64,000 nt of DNA, taken from the NCBI GenBank assembly GCA_963838805.1, contig CAWISK010000008.1, forward strand, positions 62,001 to 126,000. Direction: 5' to 3'. Positions 19,614-27,172 of this stretch are shown here, piece after piece; within the stretch, counting starts at the first letter, position 1, and the number at the start of each line of letters is the position of its first letter. The notes below the pieces were generated by a model that made no database searches, was not told the DNA's origin, and saw only the letters and a program-made list of their open reading frames with translations. A program made the position numbers and the translations under genes. Source of the stretch: CAVRQM01 sp963838805 (GTDB lineage: Bacteria; Pseudomonadota; Alphaproteobacteria; Acetobacterales; Acetobacteraceae).

Positions 19614-19950
19614 AGCGCAGCATCATCCTGCTTGCCTCGCTGCTCGCTGTACCGGCGCTCGCGGCCGCGGCGCCGCAATTCTGGAATCAGACGCAGCAGG
19701 AGTTCCATGGCGTCTATCTGGCGCCAGCCGGCACTACGCAATGGGGTCCGAACCAGGCGCTGAACGATCCGGACAAGTCGGTATCGGCCGACGAGCGCCT
19801 GGCGCTGAAGGGCATCAAGGCTGGAACCTACGATGTGAAGCTGGTGGACGGGCACGGACGCACCTGCATCGTGCATGGTGTGCAGGCGAAGGGGACCGGA
19901 AAGGTGGCGTTCGCGATCAGCCAGGGGCAGCTTACGGATTGCACAAATAG
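19610..19950 (+). CDS. Small secreted protein, about 113 aa (frameshift at C-terminus)
   Basis: A clear Sec signal (MKRSIILLASLLAVPALAAAA) precedes a mature protein of about 90 residues: PQFWNQTQQEFHGVYLAPAGT, a central LKGIKAGTYDVKLVDGHGRTC and a final LTDCT. Two cysteines 30 residues apart could form a disulphide in the periplasm. I do not know its function. The frame as written runs without a stop straight into the dehydratase, which would fuse a signal peptide to a cytoplasmic enzyme. Loss of one base near 19946 (ACAAATAG) explains this, and TAG 19948-19950 is then the natural stop. Its ATG overlaps the CoA-transferase stop. Confidence 0.6.
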
Positions 19951-19963
19951 GGAGACGCTTCCA

Positions 19964-21689
19964 TTGCCAAAAAGGAGTCCCGCCGACCTGCGTAGCGCCC
20001 GCTGGTACGGCCCCGCCGACCTGCGCAGCTTCGGCCATCGCAGCCGCACCAAGCAGATGGGCTACGCGCCCGAGGATTGGGCCGGCAAGCCCGTCATCGG
20101 CATCCTCAACACCTGGTCGGACATCAACCCGTGCCACCAGCATTTCCGCATCCGCGCCGAGGAGGTGAAGCGCGGCGTGTGGCAGGCCGGCGGATTCCCG
20201 CTGGAGATTCCGGCGCTCGCTTTGCCCGAGAACTTCATGAAGCCCACCACCATGCTGTACCGCAACCTGCTGGCAATGGAGGTGGAGGAGATCGCGCGCA
20301 GCCTGCCGCTCGACGGTCTCGTGCTGATGGGCGGCTGCGACAAGACCACGCCGGCCACCATCATGGGGGCCATCTCGGTCGATCTGCCGTCGATCTTCAT
20401 GCCGGCGGGACCGATGCTGCGCGGCCATGCCGGCGGAAAGCGTGCTCGGCAGCGGCTCGGATAGCTGGAAATACTGGGCGGAGCTGCGCGCCGGCACGAT
20501 CACGCAGGCCGACTGGCAGGAGGTCGAGGACGGCATCGCCCGCTCCTGGGGCACCTGCATGACGATGGGCACCGCCAGCACCATGACCAGCGCGGCCGAG
20601 GCGCTCGGCCTGGCACTTCCGGGCAGCTCGTCGATTCCCGCCGCCGATTCGAATCACGCGCGCATGGCCACTGCCTGCGGCCGCCGCATCGTCGATCTGG
20701 TGTGGCAGGATGCGCGGCCTTCGACCTTGCTCGATGCGCGCAGCTTCGAGAACGCGACGCGCGCCGTGCTGGCACTTGGCGGCTCGACCAATGCCGTGAT
20801 CCATCTGGTGGCGCTGGCGCGGCGGGCTGGCGTGGAGTTTTCGCTCGACCGCTTCGACGCGCTGTCGCGCGAGACTCCGCTGCTGGCCGACATAAGGCCG
20901 GCGGGGCGGTTCCTGATGGAGGATTTCTACTACGCGGGCGGGCTGCGGGCGCTGCTGGCGCGGCTCGGCCACCGTTTGCACCTGGACGCGCCGACGGTGG
21001 CCGGCGCCACGCTGGGAGAGGGCATCGCTGGTGCCCGCGTGTTCGACGACGAGGTGATCCGGCCGCTGAACAACCCGGTGCAGCCGGATGGCGGTATCGC
21101 CGTGCTGCGCGGCAATCTGGCGCCGGAAGGGGCGGTCATCAAGCACAGCGCCGCCGAGCCCCACCTGTGGCGTCACACCGGCCCCGCGGTCGTATTCGAT
21201 GACTACGCCGACATGGCCGCGCGCATTGATGATCCGGCGCTGGAGGTGACGCCGGATAGCGTGCTGGTGCTGCGCGGCGCCGGGCCGATCGGCGGCCCCG
21301 GGATGCCGGAATGGGGAATGCTGCCGATCCCCAGGAAGCTGTTGCAGCAGGGCGTGCGCGACATGGTGCGGATCAGCGACGCGCGAATGTCCGGCACCAG
21401 TTACGGCACCTGCGTCCTGCATGTCTCGCCCGAGAGCGCGGTGGGCGGCCCGCTCGCGCTGGCACGTAGCGGTGACCGCATCACGCTCGACGTGCCTGCG
21501 CGTGCTCTTTCGCTCGATGTGCCCGAAGGCGAGCTGGAGCGGCGCCGTGCCGCCTGGGCGGCGCCGCCTCCGCACTACGCGCGCGGCTACGGGAGGCTGA
21601 ACGCCGAGCAGATCACGCAGGCGCATGAGGGGTGCGACTGGCGGGTGCTGGAGCGCGGGGCCGCCACGCCGGAGCCGGAGATCCACTGA
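19964..21689 (+). CDS. IlvD/Edd family dehydratase, L-arabinonate dehydratase type (frameshifted)
   Basis: The protein is a [Fe-S]-dependent sugar-acid/dihydroxy-acid dehydratase. Features are LRSARWYGPADLRSFGHRSR (typical of arabinonate dehydratases), NTWSDINPCHQHFR (cluster Cys), MGGCDKTTPATIMGA (second Cys and Mg site), GTCMTMGTASTMT (third Cys), MEDFYYAGGLRALL and SDARMSGTSYGTCVLHVSPE. It dehydrates aldonic acids such as L-arabinonate to 2-keto-3-deoxy acids. The TTG at 19964 with AGGGAG upstream was chosen as start. An extra base near 20436 breaks the frame between MPAGPMLRGHAG and SVLGSGSDSWKYW; the total length (575 codons plus one base) fits a single insertion. Substrate choice among IlvD relatives is inferred from the N-terminal and GGPGMPEWGMLPIP signatures. 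Confidence 0.82.
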
Positions 21690-21740
21690 ACCAGAGCCGC
21701 GGCCCTGGCGTTGCCACTGGCAACAGCCGGGGAGTTTGCA

Positions 21741-22073
21741 ATGCGCGCCATCGGCCTGACATTCGCCGCGGTTCTATGCAGCGCCGCCGCTTGGGGCCAG
21801 ACGCCGCAAGCGGGCACCAAGGCCGGGGGGCAGGGGCCTGCCGCGACCACGCCAGCACCGGTTCCCGCGCCGGTGCCGGGCGCGCCGGCCAGCAGCGGGC
21901 CGGGCACTCTGCCCGAGCAGGTAGCACCACCCGGCGCCAGTGCCGGCCCGCCGAACGCGACCCCGTTCAGCGCCGCCCCGTCGGCGCAATTGCCGCCCAA
22001 TTCCACGATCCTGCTCAAGCGCGGCCAGCCTGCTGGCGGCGAAGGCAGTCCGGTGCCGAACCTTTCCAAGTAG
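21741..22073 (+). CDS. Small secreted Pro/Ala/Gly-rich protein, 110 aa
   Basis: GGGGAG seven bases before ATG 21741 gives a good start. The protein has a Sec signal (MRAIGLTFAAVLCSAAAWGQ) followed by a low-complexity, proline- and alanine-rich chain with PAPVPAPVPGAP and a C-terminal NSTILLKRGQPAGGEG. No domain is recognisable. Such proteins are usually periplasmic or envelope-exposed and unstructured. It follows the dehydratase by 50 bp and converges with the DMT exporter 8 bp away. Confidence 0.6.
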   Translation: MRAIGLTFAAVLCSAAAWGQTPQAGTKAGGQGPAATTPAPVPAPVPGAPASSGPGTLPEQVAPPGASAGPPNATPFSAAPSAQLPPNSTILLKRGQPAGGEGSPVPNLSK

Positions 22074-22081
22074 TCGGACGC

Positions 22082-23008
22082 TCAACCGTTCAGTAGTCGC
22101 AAGCCGGCGGCGATGGCGAGGCCGCCCGCCACCAGCGGCAGGCCGATCGGCTCGCCGAGCACGGCCGCCCCGGCGGCGATGCCGAAAACCGGGGTGAAGA
22201 AGGTGAACCCGGCCACTCGCCCCGCCGGATAGCGCAGCACGAGCCAGAACCAGGCGAGATAGCTGGCAAAGGCCACCACCACCGACTGGTACACCAGGCA
22301 CGTCCAGGCGAGTGTCGTGGCGTGCGGCCAGGCGGCCGGCTCGCCGGCGGCGAGGCTCGCCAGCAGCAGGAACGGGACGGACCCCGTGAGCTGGAACATC
22401 AGCACGGTCGCGGCGCTGGCCTGGCGCAGCGCGGGAAGCGTCTTGACCAGCAGCGTATTGGCGGACCACAGCACGGCCCCCGCGATGCACAGCGCATCGC
22501 CCGCCAGATGGGCCTGCCCGCCGCCACCCGACCCGCCGGCAAAGGCAATGCCCACGCCCGCGAAGGCGATGGCCAGCCCCACCGCCGGCAACAGGCGCAG
22601 CCGCTCGCCCGGAATGAACAGATGCGCACCGAGCGCCGTGAAGAATGGCGAGGTATACAGGAATAGCACCCCGCGCGACGCTGAGGTGAGATGCAGGCCG
22701 GGGTAGAGCGTCACGAACTCGCCTGCGAACACCGCTCCGGTCAGCACCGCCGGCCAGAAAAGGCGGCCACGCGGCAACAGGCGGCGGAGCGCCCAGCGTC
22801 CCTGGGTGATCCCGGCCCACAGGCAGAGGCAGAGGGCGGCGATCAGGGACCGGGCGAAGGCCTGCTGCACCGGCGGCAACCCGCCGGACACGGCCAGCTT
22901 CACCGTGACCTGCTGCAGGCCCCACAATGCGCAGAGAAAGACCAGCAGCGCCACCGCGGCTGGATCCAGCCGATCGTGCCGGGGGTTCGGCGGTCTCGCC
23001 GCATCCAT
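22082..23008 (-). CDS. EamA/DMT-superfamily transporter
   Basis: A 308-residue protein with about ten hydrophobic segments arranged as two EamA repeats. The first repeat starts ALLVFLCALWGLQQVTVKLA and the second starts GDALCIAGAVLWSANTLLVK; each contains the family pattern G-x-x-W/A and a late FTFFTPVFGIAAGAAVLGEP. EamA carriers export metabolites such as amino acids or nucleosides; the substrate is unknown. The ATG at 23008 was chosen because the first transmembrane helix starts about 18 residues later; upstream in-frame starts only add arginine-rich sequence. The frame is intact. Confidence 0.85.
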   Translation of the reverse strand: MDAARPPNPRHDRLDPAAVALLVFLCALWGLQQVTVKLAVSGGLPPVQQAFARSLIAALCLCLWAGITQGRWALRRLLPRGRLFWPAVLTGAVFAGEFVTLYPGLHLTSASRGVLFLYTSPFFTALGAHLFIPGERLRLLPAVGLAIAFAGVGIAFAGGSGGGGQAHLAGDALCIAGAVLWSANTLLVKTLPALRQASAATVLMFQLTGSVPFLLLASLAAGEPAAWPHATTLAWTCLVYQSVVVAFASYLAWFWLVLRYPAGRVAGFTFFTPVFGIAAGAAVLGEPIGLPLVAGGLAIAAGLRLLNG

Positions 23009-23185
23009 GACGCGAGATTCAACCCCTCGGGCTGCCCGCGCAACGTGACCCCGATGCATGGCTGCCGCCCTCCGGGCCAATTCAGCGGGATGGCCTGCCT
23101 GCCCATGTCGCCGACCAGGTGCCCTGCAAAACCGGGGCGCCGGACGGCCCTCGATGCCGGCCTGACGGTACGATATGAGGTTGGC

Positions 23186-23257
23186 ATGCGGAAGCTGGTC
23201 GCTGGAATGAAGATTTCTGTCTACGGAAGGTCCAGCAGCTTCCAGATGGGCGCGTGA
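23186..23257 (+). pseudogene. Possible N-terminal remnant of a dihydrofolate-reductase-family (RibD-like) gene
   Basis: ATG 23186 has GAGG upstream and encodes MRKLVAGMKISVYGRSS, which matches the usual opening of YwjB/RibD-C 'dihydrofolate reductase family' proteins (MRKLVAGMKISVDGK). Similarity stops after about 13 residues and a TGA follows at 23255. The rest of the 370-bp stretch 23009-23379 shows no gene. It therefore looks like the broken start of a gene whose body was deleted. Chance resemblance over 13 residues is possible. Confidence 0.3.
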
Positions 23258-23379
23258 GCCTGATTACTCTTACGGAATCGGCTGACGGAGCAGGCAAGGT
23301 TCCGCCGAAGCGTCAGGATGGGTTCGGCTGTCCGGCGCGCCACGGGCGCGGCGGCTCCGGACGGTCTGCGGCAGCAAGC

Positions 23380-24546
23380 TCAGGATTGCGCGTCGGGCGA
23401 CAATACGATGCAGCCCTTGTGCGACAGCCTCTCGCACGCAGCGACCGCGGAGTTGCGGGAGAGGCCGGTGAGGCGGGCGCGATACAGCACCGCATGGCCC
23501 TGATGCACGGTTCCCACTGTCGAGTGGGCGCTGGCCAGCACCACGCCGGCATGGCCGCGCGCGGCGGCAGTTGCGGCGCGGGCCTGTTCCGGGTTGCCGA
23601 AGGCGCCGACCTGGATCGCCCAGCCGCCGCTGGCGGGACCGCCCGCGCGCACTGGCAGGGTGTCGGCCATCGCGTGCGGAATCAGGTGGAAGCCGTGCCG
23701 TGCCGGCGGCTGCCAACGGTTCTCGGCGTATTGCGGCGCGTGCGCGGACTGGCCGAGATAGCCCGGCGGCGGCGACATCGTCGTCCGTGGCGGTTCCGGC
23801 AGCGAGGCCGTCATGACCGGCTCGCGCACATAGGTCTTCCCGCCGCGCTGGCGGTTGTGCGCCAGAGCGTAACGCGTGCCGTAGCGGGATGGGGCGGGGT
23901 AGCGCTGACCCGCGGGAATGTCGATCGGGATCTGGTTCATCGCCACCATCTGCGCGCCGGAGATGCGCTGCGGCTGGATCCCCATGATTCCGGGCGCAAT
24001 CGCCGCCACGTAGTGTCGCGTCTCGGCCGGCAGCGGCGCCTTGTTGGTCAGGTATTGGTCGAGCCGCCCCGGACCGGCATTGTACGCAGCCAGGAAGGCC
24101 GGAGAGCCATAGGCGTCATACAGCTCGCGGATATAGGCGGTGCCGGCCAGGATGTTGCTGTGCGGATCGTACGGATCGTCGCCCAGCGCGTAGCTGGCGC
24201 GCAGCTCGTCATAGGTATACGGCTCGACCTGCATCAGTCCCATCGCCCCCGTGGGGGAGGTGATGAGCTGGCCGTCCTCGTACTCACGGCCGCCGGACTC
24301 CTGCCGCATGACACCGCGAATCCACTCCTGCGGCACGTCAAAGCGGCTGGAGGCTTCGCTGATGTACGGACCCCAGGGATCTTCCGGCGGGCCGGGCGGG
24401 GTATAGTTGGGCCTGGCCCGGGCGGCGTATTGCGCCGCCTCGATCGTGGCACTCTCACGCGTGGTATGGCCTGCGCAGGCCGAGAGCAGTGCCAGCAACG
24501 CGAATGCGACGGCGCCGCGGAGCGGGCGAGGAGACCGGAGGGGCAT
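23380..24546 (-). CDS. Lytic transglycosylase (SLT) lipoprotein with C-terminal SPOR domain
   Basis: The N-terminal signal FALLALLSACAG contains a lipobox (LSAC), so the protein should be an outer-membrane lipoprotein. The SLT/goose-lysozyme domain follows: SSRFDVPQEWIRGVMRQESGG (catalytic Glu), SPTGAMGLMQVEPYTYDEL, NILAGTAYIRELYDAYGSP and AAYNAGPGRLDQYL. It cleaves peptidoglycan to 1,6-anhydromuropeptides. The C-terminal 75 residues (GWAIQVGAFGNPEQARAATAA to KGCIVLSP) form a SPOR domain that binds denuded septal glycans, pointing to a role at division sites. ATG 24546 starts 15 residues before the hydrophobic core, with AGAGG upstream. It is 388 residues, with no frame break. Confidence 0.92.
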   Translation of the reverse strand: MPLRSPRPLRGAVAFALLALLSACAGHTTRESATIEAAQYAARARPNYTPPGPPEDPWGPYISEASSRFDVPQEWIRGVMRQESGGREYEDGQLITSPTGAMGLMQVEPYTYDELRASYALGDDPYDPHSNILAGTAYIRELYDAYGSPAFLAAYNAGPGRLDQYLTNKAPLPAETRHYVAAIAPGIMGIQPQRISGAQMVAMNQIPIDIPAGQRYPAPSRYGTRYALAHNRQRGGKTYVREPVMTASLPEPPRTTMSPPPGYLGQSAHAPQYAENRWQPPARHGFHLIPHAMADTLPVRAGGPASGGWAIQVGAFGNPEQARAATAAARGHAGVVLASAHSTVGTVHQGHAVLYRARLTGLSRNSAVAACERLSHKGCIVLSPDAQS

Positions 24547-24707
24547 AGGCGGAGCCTCTGTCGTGGCGCGGCCGAAGGGCAACAGCCGCAGGGCACGACG
24601 GTCGCACCGACCGCCGCTGAGAATCGTCTTGAGCGTCACCGTCTAAGTGGCTAGCGGATCACGCGCTTCGCTGCAAGACATCTCGTAGCCGGGCACATTT
24701 TCACGCC

Positions 24708-24732
24708 TGCGTGGTGGCATGGATGCCACGCA
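24708..24732. terminator. Candidate stem-loop downstream of the cupin gene
   Basis: TGCGTGG at 24708-24714 pairs with CCACGCA at 24726-24732 around an 11-base loop that can add inner pairs (GGCAT/ATGCC). It lies 38 bp beyond the cupin stop, in the direction of its transcription, and 160 bp before the transglycosylase start. No clean U-run follows on the minus strand, so intrinsic termination is only a suggestion. Confidence 0.35.
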
Positions 24733-24769
24733 AGCTTTACCGATCCGTTAATGTGCCGAAAGGACCGGT

Positions 24770-25237
24770 TCAGCCCGGCGCCTTGTGGATCGGATCGACC
24801 CAGGCCACCGATTGCGGCTTCTCCACCGGCTCGATGTCCAGGTTCACCACGACGGCCTCGCCGCCGCTGCGCACAAGGACGCATTCCAGCTCCTGGTCCG
24901 GGCTGGCGTTGATCTCCTGGTGCGGGACGAAGGGCGGGATGAAGATGAAATCGCCGGGGCCGGCCTCGGCCACGAACTCCAGCCTGGCGCCCCAGCGCAT
25001 CCGCGCCCGGCCACGCACCACATAGATCACGCTTTCAAGCTCGCCGTGATGGTGCGCGCCGGTCTTCGCGTCGGGGTGGATATGCACGGTGCCGGCCCAC
25101 AATTTCTGGGCGCCGACGCGGGCGAAATTGATCGCGGCGGCGCGGCTCATGCCCGGTGTCTGCGCGGTGTTCGGGTCCAGGCTGTGGCCCGGTACCACGC
25201 GCACCCCGTCATTCTTCCAGTCGGTGTCATGGCTCAT
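24770..25237 (-). CDS. Cupin-domain protein, 155 aa
   Basis: A single cupin barrel is visible. Motif 1 is WAGTVHIHPDAKTGAHHHGELESVIYVVRGRARMRWG, with metal ligands in HHHGELE. Motif 2 is GDFIFIPPFVPHQEINA, with the final ligand His. It resembles small metal-binding cupins with dioxygenase, isomerase or sensor roles; none can be assigned. There is no signal peptide, so it is cytoplasmic. ATG 25237 is divergent from the ABC exporter permease, with 95 bp between the starts. Confidence 0.8.
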   Translation of the reverse strand: MSHDTDWKNDGVRVVPGHSLDPNTAQTPGMSRAAAINFARVGAQKLWAGTVHIHPDAKTGAHHHGELESVIYVVRGRARMRWGARLEFVAEAGPGDFIFIPPFVPHQEINASPDQELECVLVRSGGEAVVVNLDIEPVEKPQSVAWVDPIHKAPG

Positions 25238-25332
25238 GCGGCCATGCTAGCGTGGCTCCCGGCGGCAGGCGAGGCCCTCGGGTGCGGCGGAAGTTGCGGC
25301 GGCCTGGCGAATACGATACTTCGCGCGCGGTC

Positions 25333-26187
25333 ATGACCGTTGCATTGCAGACCGACGCAGGGCGTGCCGTCTCCCTGGAGCGCCCTGCCGCGCGCCATAT
25401 CCGCTTTCGGCTGGCCGGGCGCGATCTGCGCGAGGCGCTGGCGCTCTGGCGGCTGTGCTGGACGCTCTCGTGGCTCGACATCAAGCTGCGCTATCGCGGC
25501 TCGCTGCTGGGGCCGTTCTGGCTGACCCTGTCCACCGGCGTCATGGTCGCGGCCATGGGCGTGATCTATGCCGGCCTGTTCAAGATGGATCTGCACCAGT
25601 ACCTGCCGTTCCTGGCGCTGTCGCTGGTACTGTGGGGGTTCCTGGGCGCCCTGGTGAGCGACGCCTGCGCCGGCTACACGCAAAACGAGGGCATGATCCG
25701 GTCGATCCGCATGCCGTTCTCGCTGTATGCCGCGCGTGTCGTGCTGCGCAACATCCTGGTGCTTGCACATAATCTCGTGGTGATCGTCGTCGTCTATGCC
25801 GTCCTGCTGATCTGGCCGGGTGACACGATGCTGCTCAGCCTGCCGGGCGTCGTGCTGTGGCTGCTCGACGGTCTGGCCGCCTCGATGGTGCTGGGCGCGT
25901 TGTGCGCCCGCTTCCGCGACATTCCGCCGATCGTGCAGAGCGTCATGCAGATCGCCTTCTTCGTGACGCCGGTGATCTGGAAGCCGGAACTGATCGGCCC
26001 GGCACGGCAGGCGCTGCTGCCGCTCAACCCGTTCTACTGCCTGCTCGAAGTGGTGCGCGCGCCGCTGCTCGGGCAGATTCCCTCGCTCGCCACCTATGCC
26101 GGCGCGTTCGGCTATTCGCTCGTGCTGTGCGCAGGGGCGTGGCTGCTGTTCGCGCGCGTGCGCGGACGCATCGCGTTCTGGGTGTGA
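25333..26187 (+). CDS. ABC-2 type permease of a polysaccharide exporter (Wzm/KpsM type)
   Basis: This 284-residue membrane protein shows the ABC-2 exporter pattern. A cytosolic N-terminus and an amphipathic start LCWTLSWLDIKLRYRGSLLGPFW (typical of TagG/Wzm/KpsM) are followed by six hydrophobic segments. The conserved VMQIAFFVTPVIW and LLPLNPFYCLLEVVR come before the last two helices. With the ATPase encoded next, it would move a lipid-linked glycan across the inner membrane. ATG 25333 lies 59 codons into a longer open frame, and similarity begins after it. No glycosyltransferase genes are in the window, so the exported glycan is unknown. Confidence 0.88.
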   Translation: MTVALQTDAGRAVSLERPAARHIRFRLAGRDLREALALWRLCWTLSWLDIKLRYRGSLLGPFWLTLSTGVMVAAMGVIYAGLFKMDLHQYLPFLALSLVLWGFLGALVSDACAGYTQNEGMIRSIRMPFSLYAARVVLRNILVLAHNLVVIVVVYAVLLIWPGDTMLLSLPGVVLWLLDGLAASMVLGALCARFRDIPPIVQSVMQIAFFVTPVIWKPELIGPARQALLPLNPFYCLLEVVRAPLLGQIPSLATYAGAFGYSLVLCAGAWLLFARVRGRIAFWV

Positions 26188-26192
26188 CCGGC

Positions 26193-27006
26193 ATGGGCGA
26201 GGCGGTGCGTGCGCAAATCGAGGCGTCAGGCCTCAACGTCGATTTCCCGCTGTACCACGGCACGGCACGCAGCCTGAAGAAGACCGTGTTCTCCACACTG
26301 TCGGGGCGAATGGGCGCGGATTCGCACAATCGCGTGGTGGTGCAGGCGCTGCGCGACATCAACTTCCATCTGCGTCCCGGCGACCGGCTGGGCCTCGTCG
26401 GCGGCAACGGTGCGGGCAAGACCACGCTGCTGCGCACGCTGGCGGGCATCTACGAGCCGGTAGTCGGGCGGGTGCGGGTGCAGGGCACGCTGGGCGCCTT
26501 GCTCGATCCGAATCTCGGCATGAACCCGGAGCTGACCGGGCGCGAGAACATCATGCTGCGCGGCCTGTATGCCGGCCTGTCCGGCGGTGCCATCGCCAGG
26601 CTCGAGGAGGATGTCAGCGCCTTTGCCGAGCTGGACCAGTTCATGGACCTGCCGGTGCGCATCTTCAGCTCCGGCATGGTGGTCCGGCTCGGCTTCGCGC
26701 TGGCGACCGCGATCCGCCCGCAGGTGCTGCTGATGGACGAATGGTTCCTCGCCGGCGATGCCGCGTTCATGGAAAAGGCGCGGGCGCGGTTGGAGGACAT
26801 GGTGCGCGGGGCGGAGATCCTGGTGCTGTCCACGCACCAGCCGCAGGTGGTGCTGGAGTGGTGTACCCGGGTGATCCGCATGGATCAGGGCCGCGTGGTC
26901 GATGACGGGCCGGCCGACGAGGTGATGCGGCGCTACCTGGGACCGGGAGCGTTCGAGGCGGCGACGCATGTGCCCGCCGCACGAGGTGGGCGAGGTCGCG
27001 GCCTGA
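26193..27006 (+). CDS. ABC transporter ATPase of a polysaccharide exporter (Wzt/KpsT type; C-terminus uncertain)
   Basis: The ATPase has Walker A LVGGNGAGKTTLLR, Q-loop region ALLDPNLGMNPELTGREN, a signature FSSGMVVRLGFALAT and Walker B VLLMDEWFLAGD. The signature FSSGM instead of LSGGQ is the hallmark of Wzt/TagH/KpsT glycan exporters. GTG 26184 (overlapping the permease stop as GTGA) or ATG 26193 can start it; I give the ATG. After YLGPGAFEAATHV the frame as written runs to 27107 with unrelated sequence. A one-base insertion between about 26,940 and 26,975 would instead give CPPHEVGEVAA and a stop at 27004-27006, a normal KpsT-like length. The absence of a long C-terminal domain means no Wzt-type glycan-reading module. 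Confidence 0.82.
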
Positions 27007-27019
27007 GTCTCCAGCTATA

Positions 27020-27135
27020 CAGCGCCTCTCTGATTTCCGCCACGGCCTCGTCGAACTTCTGCGGCAGGGGTCGAATTTCGGCGCGTCCTCTTTCTCGACG
27101 GCCTTGATGAAGCCTTTGATGCGGGCCTCAGGCAA
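27020..27135 (-). other. Possible small or decayed coding segment
   Basis: On the minus strand from TTG 27135 the text reads LPEARIKGFIKAVEKEDAPKF. After a one-base shift near 27068 it continues PQKFDEAVAEIREALYSW. Both pieces are charged, helix-like and read as coding, and they join naturally across a single indel, like the many others in this window. No stop can be placed with confidence and I recognise no family. It fills most of the 165-bp gap between the ABC exporter and ligD. Confidence 0.25.
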
Positions 27136-27172
27136 CACGCAACCCCGCCGCGATGATTGCGTTGCCGGTTCC

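Noticed and set aside
19610..20464. A secreted form of the sugar-acid dehydratase fused to a signal peptide
   Set aside because: An iron-sulfur dehydratase would not be active after Sec export, and a one-base loss next to TAG 19948 explains the fusion.
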